Of a stretch of DNA of 43,196 nucleotides, positions 16,559-24,617 are shown in pieces; the first letter of the stretch is position 1, and each line of letters begins with the position of its first letter. Source of the stretch: Methylobacterium sp. WL119 (GTDB lineage: Bacteria > Pseudomonadota > Alphaproteobacteria > Rhizobiales > Beijerinckiaceae); assembly GCF_008039875.1 (NCBI RefSeq), contig NZ_VRUU01000041.1, positions 1 through 43,196 of the forward strand, given 5' to 3'. The translations under genes were made by a program, and so were the position numbers. Under the pieces are notes generated by a model, which was given only the letters and a program-made list of their open reading frames with translations, ran no database searches and was not told where the DNA came from.

Positions 16559-17062
16559 AATGAACTTTCCGATAAGTCATTGATTTTGTTGATTCTGGAA
16601 CCGAGGCGGCTCGCCGATCTGAGCGCTCGATGATGAAACGTGGGCGGTTCGGCGGGTCGGTGGGACCGCAAAGACTCCACGTAGGGTCGCTTCGGGACCT
16701 TATGGGCTCCTACGCCACGGCACTCCGGTCGAGCTCATCAATCACTTCAATGAGCCGCGTCGTCCTAACGTCGTCGAAGACCTGCCCCAGCCACTCGGGC
16801 GCATCTTGTTTATGGGCTTTTGTAGAGCAGCCCCAGTTCCACGGCCTCCGCAGCGACGTTCAGAAGTTGCAGAATGATCACGGTCTCGGCGCTCCAACCC
16901 GCACGCATGTCTGTCCGCTCGCAAGCCGAGCTCATGGTCGCTATCGTCGCGCAAAATCGCGTTGAGGTTGCTGGCGGGGAAAGCCGGATGTTGCGGATCT
17001 GTATCGAGAGCGCGCAACGACCCAGCCCACGATCGGCCCGCCTCCGTGACGGGGATCGATAG
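16559..17062 (-). other. Region upstream of cas5 with decayed minus-strand coding traces
   Basis: No intact gene is supported. On the minus strand, protein-like pieces appear in successive frames: PASNLNAILRDDSDHELG, then AETVIILQLLNVAAEAVELG ending at a TAA near 16811, then APEWLGQVFDDVRTTRLIEV ending at a TAG near 16728. This is what a gene broken by frameshifts would look like, but no family is recognised and chance is possible. The region must also hold the cas operon promoter, which I cannot place. Confidence 0.3.
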
Positions 17063-17737
17063 GTGAGCTTCGGCATTCGGCTTCGCGTCTGGGGCGAGCG
17101 AGCGTGTTTTACGCGGCCTGAGATGAAGGTGGAGCGCGTCTCTTATGATGTGATGACGCCGTCCGCCGCCCGGGGCATCCTCGAGGCTGTGCTGTGGAAG
17201 CCGCAGATCCGCTGGGTGATCGAGCGCATCCACGTCCTCAAGCCGATCCGATTCCAGGCGTTGCGACGCAATGAGGTCGGCGCGAAAATCTCGTCCGCAA
17301 CTGCCGAGCGGGCCATGCGGGCCGGCTCGGCCGACGGTCTTGGCCTCGTCGTTGAGGACCACCGGCAACAGCGCGCCACCACGCTGCTGGTCGATGTCGA
17401 CTACGTCATCGCCGCGCATTTCGTCTTGACCGACAAGGCCGGTCCCGACGACACCCCGGCCAAGTATCTCAGCATGTTCAACCGGCGCGCGGCGGCGGGA
17501 CAGTGCTTCCATCGCCCGTGCCTTGGCACGCGCGAATTCCCCGCCGACTTCGCGCTGATCCCGACCGAAGCTCCGCTGCCGGAGAGCGCCTTTCCGCCCG
17601 AACCGCGCGAGCGCGACCTCGGTTTTATGCTCCACGACATCGTCGGGCCGGAGCGCGCCTCCACGTTCTTCCGGGCGCGGCTGCGGGCCGGCATCCTCGA
17701 TGTCGACGCCTGCCTTTCCGACGGCACCGTGTCATGA
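17063..17737 (+). CDS. cas5c: Type I-C CRISPR-associated protein Cas5c (Cas5d), crRNA-processing nuclease
   Basis: 224 residues, normal for the family. The N-terminal RAMP fold shows FGIRLRVWGERACFTRPEMK, then VERVSYDVMTPSAARGILEA, both diagnostic of Cas5c. In type I-C there is no Cas6; Cas5c itself cuts the repeat at the 3' base of its hairpin and stays on the crRNA 5' handle. The conserved Tyr of SYDVMTPSAARG is present; in the Lys-His active-site region this protein reads VVEDHRQQRA, so the catalytic set should be checked by alignment. The GTG start at 17063 is preceded by GGGGA at a good distance. The stop overlaps the cas8c start (ATGA), showing translational coupling. First gene of the cas5c-cas8c-cas7c operon. 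Confidence 0.95.
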   Translation: MSFGIRLRVWGERACFTRPEMKVERVSYDVMTPSAARGILEAVLWKPQIRWVIERIHVLKPIRFQALRRNEVGAKISSATAERAMRAGSADGLGLVVEDHRQQRATTLLVDVDYVIAAHFVLTDKAGPDDTPAKYLSMFNRRAAAGQCFHRPCLGTREFPADFALIPTEAPLPESAFPPEPRERDLGFMLHDIVGPERASTFFRARLRAGILDVDACLSDGTVS

Positions 17738-19518
17738 CGGTGCTGCAGGCGCTGGACCGCTACTACACGCGCATGGCCGAACGCGGCGAGGCGGAGGCGC
17801 CCGGCTTCTCGCGCGAGAAGATCGGTTTCTGCCTGACCCTGTCGCCAGACGGCGACGTGGTCGACATCCTCGACCTGCGCGATCATTCTAGTCGCAAGCC
17901 GCAGCCGCGCCTGATGGAGGTGCCAGCCGCCGTCAAACGCACGGTGGCGATCGTCCCGAATCGGCTCTGGGACAAGTCGGCCTACGTGCTCGGGCGGACG
18001 GCAGGGCCGGGCCGTCGCACCGCCGAGGAGCATGAAGCCTTCAAAGCCCTACATCGGGACCTGCTGGCGAACTCGGACGATCCCGGGCTCCTGGCCCTCG
18101 CGCGCTTCCTCGACCGATGGGATCCGGCGAACCTCGACGCGCTCTCGCACGGCGCCGACCTCCTCGACGCCAACCTCGTATTCCGTCTCGGGAGCGAGCA
18201 CGCCTATCTCCACCAGCGGGACGCTGCGCGCCGTCTCATTGCAGTCGCCGACGGGCCGGCGGGCGGCGCGACCGTCTGCCTCGTCACCGGACTTCCCGCG
18301 AACGCCGCTCGGCTCCATCCGTCGATCAAGGGCGTCGCCGGGGCGCAATCCTCGGGCGCAGCGCTCGTCTCGTTCAACCTCGATGCCTTCACCTCCTATG
18401 GGAAGGTGCAGGGCGCCAACGCCCCCGTTGGCGAGGCCGTCGCCTTCCGCTACGGCGCAGCACTGAACCGGATGCTCGACCGCGGCAGCCGCAATCGCCT
18501 CGCCCGGCCGATCGGCGATGCCACCGTTGTGTTCTGGGCCGACACCTCGGAGGCGGTCGGCGAGGCGCAAGCCGCGGCGGCCGAGGATTGGTTCGGCCAG
18601 ATGTTCGCGCCGGCGCCCGCGGACGATCAGGAGGCCGCCAAGCTACGCGATGCGTTGGACGCGGTCGCAGCCGGGCGCGCCGTCGCCGAGATCGTGCCGA
18701 GTGTTGTCGCGGGCACGCGTTTCCACGTCCTCGGCCTCGCCCCGAACGCCGCCCGGCTTTCGGTGCGTTATTGGCTCGACGACACCTTCGAGAGCTTCGC
18801 CCAACGGCTCGCACGGCACCATGCGAACCTGCGCCTCGAACCCCTCCCGCGCGGCTGGGGCGGAGCGCCGTCGATCGCCCGCCTGTTGGTCAGGACGACG
18901 GCTCTGCAGGAGAAATACGAGAACGTCCCGCCGTTGCTCGCCGGCGAGGTCGCCCGTGCCGTGCTCGGCGGTGGCCGCTACCCGCGGACCTGGCTCGCGG
19001 CGGCGATCACACGCCTCCGGGCGGGCGACGACCCCGCGACCGGTTGGCATGCGGCGGCCATCCGCGCCTGCCTCGTCCGTGATCAGACAGGAGATATCCC
19101 GGTGAGCCTCGCCAAGGACGACCCCCACGCCGCCTACCAGCTCGGGCGCCTGTTCGCCGCTCTGGAAACCGCCCAGCGCCTCGCCCTGGGGCCCGTTAAC
19201 GCCTCGATCCGCGACCGCTATTTCGGGGCCGCCTCGGCGACGCCGGCCGGCGTGTTCCCGCTGCTACTGCGCGGCGCCCAGAACCACATGGGCAAGCTGC
19301 GCAAAGAGCGCAAAGACGGCTGGATCGAGCGCGAGATCGCCGAGATCGTCGAGCGCCTGCCGCCGGCGCTGCCGCGCTCGCTCAAGCTCGAGGCGCAGGG
19401 GCGGTTCGCCATCGGATACTACCATCAGCGACAGGCGCAATTCGCCGGACGGCCCACCCTACAGGCGGCGGTCGAGGCGGAGGCGGGCGACAACGAGGAG
19501 ATCGGCGATGACGTCTGA
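17734..19518 (+). CDS. cas8c: Type I-C Cascade large subunit Cas8c (Csd1)
   Basis: 594 residues, typical of Csd1. It opens MTVLQALDRYYTRMAERGEA and has LCLTLSPDG-like early strands, then NLVFRLGSEHAYLHQRDAAR, LVTGLPANAARLHPSIKGVA and LVSFNLDAFTSYGKVQGANA, all characteristic of Csd1. Cas8c recognises the PAM and opens target DNA within Cascade, then recruits Cas3. The true start is ATG 17734 overlapping the cas5c stop; the frame is open further upstream inside cas5c but that is not coding. The last ~140 residues correspond to the Cas11-like small-subunit region and carry their own internal start. It overlaps cas7c by 11 bases. Complete, with no frameshift. Confidence 0.95.
   Translation: MTVLQALDRYYTRMAERGEAEAPGFSREKIGFCLTLSPDGDVVDILDLRDHSSRKPQPRLMEVPAAVKRTVAIVPNRLWDKSAYVLGRTAGPGRRTAEEHEAFKALHRDLLANSDDPGLLALARFLDRWDPANLDALSHGADLLDANLVFRLGSEHAYLHQRDAARRLIAVADGPAGGATVCLVTGLPANAARLHPSIKGVAGAQSSGAALVSFNLDAFTSYGKVQGANAPVGEAVAFRYGAALNRMLDRGSRNRLARPIGDATVVFWADTSEAVGEAQAAAAEDWFGQMFAPAPADDQEAAKLRDALDAVAAGRAVAEIVPSVVAGTRFHVLGLAPNAARLSVRYWLDDTFESFAQRLARHHANLRLEPLPRGWGGAPSIARLLVRTTALQEKYENVPPLLAGEVARAVLGGGRYPRTWLAAAITRLRAGDDPATGWHAAAIRACLVRDQTGDIPVSLAKDDPHAAYQLGRLFAALETAQRLALGPVNASIRDRYFGAASATPAGVFPLLLRGAQNHMGKLRKERKDGWIEREIAEIVERLPPALPRSLKLEAQGRFAIGYYHQRQAQFAGRPTLQAAVEAEAGDNEEIGDDV
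19102..19518 (+). CDS. cas11c: Cas11c small subunit from an internal start within cas8c
   Basis: In characterised type I-C systems the small subunit Cas11c is translated from an internal ribosome site near the 3' end of cas8c. Here an in-frame GTG at 19102-19104 (codon 457 of cas8c) is preceded by AGGAGA at 19089-19094, 7 bases away. That would give a 138-residue helical protein starting VSLAKDDPHAAYQLGRLFAA, the point at which the helical C-terminal region begins. The ribosome site is unusually good for a position inside a gene. Cas11c lines the belly of Cascade and stabilises the displaced strand. The call combines a visible site with known biology; expression is not shown. Confidence 0.75.
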   Translation: MSLAKDDPHAAYQLGRLFAALETAQRLALGPVNASIRDRYFGAASATPAGVFPLLLRGAQNHMGKLRKERKDGWIEREIAEIVERLPPALPRSLKLEAQGRFAIGYYHQRQAQFAGRPTLQAAVEAEAGDNEEIGDDV

Positions 19519-20449
19519 CACCATGGGCGTGCAGCGCCGACACGAATTCGTGCTCTACTTCGACGTAATTAACGGCAACCCGAATGGCGACCCGGACGCC
19601 GGAAACCTGCCCCGGCTCGACCCCGAAACCAATCAGGGCCTGGTCTCCGACGTCGCCCTCAAACGTAAGATCCGGAACTACGTGGCGCTCGCCCGTGCCG
19701 ACGCGCCCGGCCACGAGATCTACATGCGCGACGGCGCGACGCTCAACGTTGAGCACAAGCGTGCCTGGGCTGCGGTGATGCCTGAGGTCACGAAGGCGGA
19801 TGACCTCAAGAAAGCTCCCAAGGACGCCGACAAAGGCCGCGCGCTGACGCGCTGGATGTGCGCCAACTTCTGGGACATCCGCACCTTTGGCGCGGTGATG
19901 ACCACGGGCGTCAACGCGGGCCAGGTTCGCGGGCCGGTGCAGATCGCCTTCGCGCGCTCGGTCGAGCCGGTGCTGCCGCTGGAGATCTCCATCACCCGAC
20001 TCGCCGCCACCACCGAAGCCGACGCGGAATCCAAGGGCGGCCGCACAATGGGGCGCAAGCACATCGTGCCCTACGGGCTCTACCGCGCCCACGGATTCGT
20101 CTCGGCGCCCCTGGCCTCGCACCCAGTGAAGGGCACCGGCTTCTCGGACGCCGACCTCGACCTGTTGTTCGAGGCGCTCAGCGCAATGTTCGAGCACGAC
20201 CGCTCGGCGGCCCGCGGCGAGATGGCCACGCGAAAACTCGTGATCTTCCGCCACGCCTCGGCGCTTGGCAATGCGCACGCCCACGCACTGTTCGACCGGG
20301 TGAAGACGTGGCGCGCGCATCAGGGCGAACGTCGGGAGATCGGCGCGCAGGAGATCGACAACTGGCCGGTGGCACGCAGCATCTCGGACTATGCGATCAC
20401 GATCGACCGCGAGGGCCTACCGGAGGGGGTGGAGATCATCGAGCGGTAG
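19508..20449 (+). CDS. cas7c: Type I-C Cascade backbone subunit Cas7c (Csd2)
   Basis: 313 residues from ATG 19508, which overlaps the end of cas8c by 11 bases; an ATG at 19523 is an alternative. Signature Csd2 sequence is present: RHEFVLYFDVINGNPNGDPD, then LVSDVALKRKIRNYV, DIRTFGAVMTTGVNAGQVRG and YGLYRAHGFVSAPLASHP. Six or so copies form the helical filament that holds the crRNA spacer. The gene is complete. In standard I-C operons cas4, cas1 and cas2 come next; here the stop is followed after only 43 bases by the first repeat, so the adaptation genes and leader are missing at this place. Confidence 0.96.
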   Translation: MTSDTMGVQRRHEFVLYFDVINGNPNGDPDAGNLPRLDPETNQGLVSDVALKRKIRNYVALARADAPGHEIYMRDGATLNVEHKRAWAAVMPEVTKADDLKKAPKDADKGRALTRWMCANFWDIRTFGAVMTTGVNAGQVRGPVQIAFARSVEPVLPLEISITRLAATTEADAESKGGRTMGRKHIVPYGLYRAHGFVSAPLASHPVKGTGFSDADLDLLFEALSAMFEHDRSAARGEMATRKLVIFRHASALGNAHAHALFDRVKTWRAHQGERREIGAQEIDNWPVARSISDYAITIDREGLPEGVEIIER

Positions 20450-20492
20450 TGCCACTCCATGAACGGCCTGTCGTAGATCTGAGACCGCGCTG

Positions 20493-21950
20493 GTCGTTCT
20501 CTCACGGGCGCGCTGATCGCGACGCGTTGGCAGTTTGTGAAGGCGTGAAAGGCCAAGGTCGCCCACTCACGGGGCGCGGATCGAGACCTCCGCGCCTGTG
20601 CGCAGTGCGGCGTTGTTGCCGAGTCGCCCACTCACGGGGCACGGATTGAAACCCGCTCCGCCGGCACGTCCTCGGCTGGGGTAGCAAGTCGCCCTCTCAC
20701 GGGGCGTGGATCGAAACTGGGTTACGTCTTGGCTCGGCCTCTACCTGCTAGTCGCTCTCTCACGGGGGCGCGGATCGAAACGAGCGCTTCTGCCTCGTCA
20801 AGATAACGGACGACGTCGCCCTCTCACGGGGGCGCGGATCGAAACCCTCCCTTGGCCGGAGAGGGCGCCGGGCGGGCCGTCGCCCTCTCACGGGGGCGCG
20901 GATCGAAACATCCAAAGATCGAGGAACGCGCGGACAAGCAACAGTCGCCCTCTCACGGGGGCGCGGATCGAAACGCCGCGATGAGCCGGGTGGACCATGA
21001 CGCCCCCGGTCGCCCTCTCACGGGGGCGCGGATCGAAACCCGATCGGGTCGCTTGTTGCGATCGACGGCGGGTGTCGCCCTCTCACGGGGGCGCGGATCG
21101 AAACTCCCAGCTCGCGATGCCGGCCCAGTCCGTGCTGCCGTCGCCCTCTCACGGGGGCGCGGATCGAAACTCGCTCGAGGCGGCTTCGCTCGCCGCGTTG
21201 CCGGGTCGCCCTCTTACGGGGGCGCGGATCGAAACGGTTCATTGCCACCGATCACGACGGGAAGCATGGTGTCGCCCTCTCACGGGGGCGCGGATCGAAA
21301 CTCTCTCCGTCTGAAGGAAGGGGCGGGGCCGATGCGTCGCCCTCTCACGGGCGCGCGGATCGAAACATGGGCGACGAGATGGATGCGTCCATGGACGCTG
21401 GTCGCCCTCTCACGGGGGCGCGGATCGAAACAGGCGTTGCGTTCGGGGTGTGGCTGGGGAAGGGGTCGCCCTCTCACGGGGGCGCGGATCGAATCACCGG
21501 CGGGGCGCCGTGCTGGCGCGCCATGCCGCGTCGCCCTCTCACGGGGGCGCGGATCGAAACCGCCTCCTCCGCGCGGGTCTCGGCGGCGGTGAAGGTCGCC
21601 CTCTCAACGCGGGCGCGGATCGAAACCTTTGTTGCGTCAGGGGAGGCCGGCTAGGGCCGTGTCGCCCTCTCACGGGCGCGCGGATGGAAACGCGCTGGAG
21701 CTGGGGCTCATCACGATTGAAGTGGGTCGCTCTCTAACGGGGGCGCGGATCGAAACTCTCCTCTATCCTGCGTTGGGCCAGTGTTAGGCTGGTCGCCCTC
21801 GCACGGGGGCGCGGATCGAAACCCCTCCCGCCGATGCGGCCGGCGCTGGGGAGGCGGTCGCCCTCTCACGGGGGCGCGGATCGAAACCAACGACACGCAA
21901 GGGGCGTAGCCATCGCCCGGTCGCCCTCTCACGGGCGCGCGGATCGATGC
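20493..21950 (+). CRISPR. Type I-C CRISPR array, 23 repeats and 22 spacers
   Basis: The repeat consensus is 31 bases, from GTCGCCCTCTCACGG to CGCGGATCGAAAC, with spacers of 32-35 bases. CGCCC and GGGCG form the hairpin, and cleavage after it would leave an 11-base 5' handle, CGGATCGAAAC, as expected for Cas5c. Repeat starts: 20493, 20558, 20623, 20688, 20751, 20815, 20879, 20944, 21009, 21074, 21140, 21205, 21271, 21336, 21401, 21465, 21530, 21595, 21661, 21726, 21792, 21857, 21920. Ten of the 23 match the consensus exactly. The first has six mismatches, repeats 2-4 lack one G, number 18 has an insertion, and the last ends GGATCGATGC. Orientation, from the GAAAC end, is the same as the cas operon, so the 5' end beside cas7c should be leader-proximal. 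Confidence 0.98.
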
Positions 21951-21964
21951 AAATGATCCGTAAC

Positions 21965-21981
21965 GCGTTCTACGCCTTTTT
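21965..21981 (+). terminator. Possible terminator after the CRISPR array
   Basis: A short hairpin, GCGT-TCT-ACGC, is followed by a C and then TTTTT, 14 bases after the last repeat. The stem is only 4 bp, so it is weak, but the T-run is rare in this GC-rich sequence and the position between the convergent array and cas3 is right. Confidence 0.4.
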
Positions 21982-22053
21982 ACCGAGGGCAACGCTTCAC
22001 GTCGCGCCCGATCGTGATCTCGCCTCAGCCTGGGGTGGCCGCGGCCCGCCGGT

Positions 22054-24324
22054 CTAACCGATGATGTTGTCCGATGGCGATCGCTCGGAAGCCTCCTCCA
22101 GACGAAGGCCCGCACAAGGATCGTAACGCTTTAGGTCGTTCAACCGCAGCAAAGACGCGCCCAGTCTGGTATGCACCGGCCGAAGGACGCCTTGCCCCAG
22201 CCATGCCAGACGCAGCCTGGGCGGGATCGGAACGGTGTAGGCTTGAAGGCGCCGAAGATCGGCGCCAAGCGGTTTTTCCATGGCGGCGATGCTCCGGAGA
22301 AGAGTTTCAGCCTCGTCGTCGGCGGGGTTCGCCTGCCAGGGCACGATCACCGGCTCCATCGTTTCCTCGATGAAACGAAAGGTTTTCGCGATTGATGCGA
22401 ACGGAAACGCGCCGTTTCCGGCACGCTCTTCGATGTGGGGGAGGATGGGCCAGACTGATCCGTCGAGGTGGCCGGCATCGAACGCCTCGGGCCCGCGGCG
22501 CCAATACAACTCCGAAAAGTAGCTGCGCATGGCCTCAGCCGACAGCGGGTCGTCGGTTGCGCACAGGATCGGATCGGCTGCGCCCCACGGCAGGCGGAGG
22601 TCGCGCGGCACCGGGGTCTCGGCCGGCTCGAACACCACGACCCGCCCGAGGGCGAGCCGCCCCTCGCGGTTACACCGCCCAGCCGCCTGCGCGAGGACAT
22701 CGAGGCCGGTGGCCGCACGCCAAACTTCCGGCAGATCGATATCCACCCCGGCCTCGATCAGCGAGGTGCTTACGATCCGCGTCGGCGCGTCGGCCCGCAA
22801 TCGCGTGCGGGCGTCGTTGAGCACCATGCGGCGGTGGCGGGGACACATCAGCGTCGAGAGATGCATCGCGCCCGGCATTTCTCGCATGCGGTCGAACAGC
22901 GCCCGAGCATGGGCGCGGCTGTTGACGATGCACAGCATCCGTTCCGCCTTCCCGAAGCGTCGGGCGATCGTCTCGTCGGCAACGGGCTCAGGCAGGCGCT
23001 CGACCGAGACGCGGCGGAGCGCTGCGTAGAGGCGTGGCGGATTGGGCGCGAGTTCCCGGTCCGCATCGATCGGCAATCCGTTCTCAAAGCCGTCGATGCG
23101 CCGCAAAGCCGGTTGGGTCGCGGTGCAGAGCACGATGCTGGCCCCGTAATTGGCCGCGAGTTCCGCGATCGCCGCCATGCACGGCCGGAGTAGACGCAGC
23201 GGCATCGCCTGGGCCTCGTCGAGCACGACGATGCTGCCGGCGATGTTGTGGAGCTTGCGGCACCGCGCGGTGCGGTCGGCGAACAGGCTTTCGAAGAATT
23301 GGACGGCCGTCGTAACGACCACCGGCGCATCCCAATTCTCGGCGGCCCTGCGCAGGCGGGAGACCGGGTCCGTGCCCCAGCCACCGTCGCGCGCGCGATC
23401 GGCGGGGGCCTCCCAGTCGAAGCTGGCATGGTGCTCCAGCACGCCGGCATCAGCGCCGAGCGCGTCGCGGAACACCGCTGCCGTCTGCTCGATGATCGCG
23501 GTGAAGGGCGCGACGTGGATGACCCGGCGCAGACCATGCTGCGCGGCGTGCTCCAGCGCGAAGGCGAGGGAGGCGAGCGTCTTGCCGCCACCGGTGGGCA
23601 CGGTGAAGGTGAATAGTCCCGGCGCGAGCGCGGCGCGCGACAGCGCATAGTCGAGCACCGCGGCCCGCACGGTGTTCACCGTGGTCGCCTCCGCACCGGC
23701 CCGGATCCGAGCCATGTGGGCGGCCAGGCGACCACGCAGGGCGACGAGATCGGGATGACCGCCCCGCGCGACGGTCTTCCCGCGCGCGTAGAACCGCTCG
23801 GTCTCGAGGAAGTCGGCATCGACGAGGCAGGAGAACAGCATCCGCGTGAGAAAGGCACGGCTGAAGCCCGGCGCCGTGGTCTCGACGAACCGACGTGAAG
23901 GCCTCAGGGCCGCGAGCGTCGGCAAAGCCGTCGCATGCCGCTCCCAGCTGGCATAGGACGGGAGCGGCGTGAGCGTTCGATCGAGGCGTCGATCGAGATC
24001 CGCGCCGTCGCCGAGCCCGGCATGGTGGCCGGCCACGATCGTCGCGATCAAGCGGCCGAGACCGCAGCCGAACGTCTCGGCAGCGACCCGGGCGCCGGCG
24101 GTCGAATGATCCCGGCTCGGCCCGAGACCACGCAGGTAAGCCTGCACCTCGGGCGAGACCTTGCCGATATCGTGCAGCAGACCCGCGACGCGGGCCGCTT
24201 CCGCCCAACCGAACGCCGACGCGAAGCACGCCGCGCGGTCAGCGACAACCGCCAGATGCGCTGCCAGAGGCTCCCAGGCTTCAGTTGGTTCTCCGGGCCG
24301 CGAGTGTGCGAAGACCGGTCCCAT
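22054..24324 (-). CDS. cas3: Type I-C Cas3 helicase-nuclease
   Basis: 756 residues from ATG 24324, which has GGAGG upstream; the frame extends to 24402 without support. The N-terminal HD nuclease has H24, H51-D52 in LLHDIGK, H73 and H100-H101 in VAGHHAGL. The SF2 helicase has Walker A PTGGGKT (243-249), DEAQ (369-372), CTATQPALRR and, near the end, QAAGRCNREG. All key residues are present, so it should unwind and degrade the strand displaced by Cascade. In usual I-C operons cas3 is first and on the same strand as cas5c; here it lies beyond the array on the opposite strand, convergent with it, and must have its own promoter in 24325-24617. The end is 104 bases from the array. Confidence 0.95.
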   Translation of the reverse strand: MGPVFAHSRPGEPTEAWEPLAAHLAVVADRAACFASAFGWAEAARVAGLLHDIGKVSPEVQAYLRGLGPSRDHSTAGARVAAETFGCGLGRLIATIVAGHHAGLGDGADLDRRLDRTLTPLPSYASWERHATALPTLAALRPSRRFVETTAPGFSRAFLTRMLFSCLVDADFLETERFYARGKTVARGGHPDLVALRGRLAAHMARIRAGAEATTVNTVRAAVLDYALSRAALAPGLFTFTVPTGGGKTLASLAFALEHAAQHGLRRVIHVAPFTAIIEQTAAVFRDALGADAGVLEHHASFDWEAPADRARDGGWGTDPVSRLRRAAENWDAPVVVTTAVQFFESLFADRTARCRKLHNIAGSIVVLDEAQAMPLRLLRPCMAAIAELAANYGASIVLCTATQPALRRIDGFENGLPIDADRELAPNPPRLYAALRRVSVERLPEPVADETIARRFGKAERMLCIVNSRAHARALFDRMREMPGAMHLSTLMCPRHRRMVLNDARTRLRADAPTRIVSTSLIEAGVDIDLPEVWRAATGLDVLAQAAGRCNREGRLALGRVVVFEPAETPVPRDLRLPWGAADPILCATDDPLSAEAMRSYFSELYWRRGPEAFDAGHLDGSVWPILPHIEERAGNGAFPFASIAKTFRFIEETMEPVIVPWQANPADDEAETLLRSIAAMEKPLGADLRRLQAYTVPIPPRLRLAWLGQGVLRPVHTRLGASLLRLNDLKRYDPCAGLRLEEASERSPSDNIIG

Positions 24325-24450
24325 GGCTGATCCTCCGACGGCGATGATCGCAGGCGGCATAGCGCTCCGACATACGGCGCGAGAGGTTGCAACGAACTGC
24401 ATAGGTGGCGCCGTAATAAGGCATCAGTTCCCATGTTGAATGAAAGCGAC

Positions 24451-24606
24451 ACAGGCGCGGCACACACCGAGCGCCGCAAGCGCGCGGCAGCTGCGTCTGC
24501 TAGCGCATCGCCGACCACTGCCAACGACTACCTATCGCACGCGCCACCCGACACGATTCGAACGTGTGACGTTTGCCGCAGGAGCACTCGCCACCATCCG
24601 TTCGCA
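24451..24606. repeat. Attachment-like direct repeat, copy A
   Basis: About 155 bases clearly similar to 27527-27680 in the same orientation (I estimate roughly 85% by eye, with a small indel). Shared blocks include AGCGCATCGCCGACCACTGCC and GCGCCACCCGACACGATTCG. Each copy contains an inverted tRNA-Arg 3' half. The two copies bracket a ~2.9-kb segment with the cytochrome c, PQQ-type dehydrogenase and DUF72 genes. Confidence 0.75.
24546..24577 (-). pseudogene. tRNA-Arg(CCG) 3'-half remnant, copy A
   Basis: On the minus strand it reads GGCAAACGTCACACGTTCGA and on to CGTGTCGGGT, matching the 3' anticodon strand, variable region, T arm and start of the acceptor 3' strand of the tRNA at 27757, with one mismatch. 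Similarity stops at the anticodon loop on one side and the acceptor end on the other. It cannot form a tRNA. Probably an attachment-site half. Confidence 0.7.
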
Positions 24607-24617
24607 TTAAACAGCGG

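Noticed and set aside
16742..17635. A 297-codon minus-strand frame opposite cas5c
   Set aside because: Most of it is antisense to cas5c, which is unmistakable. Only the part outside cas5c (before 17063) has any protein-like traces, noted separately as possible decay.
20852..21592. Open frames through the CRISPR array giving a protein with repeated ALSRGRGSK
   Set aside because: The repetition is just the translated CRISPR repeat. Repeat-plus-spacer units of about 65 bases keep shifting frame, and no ribosome site is present.
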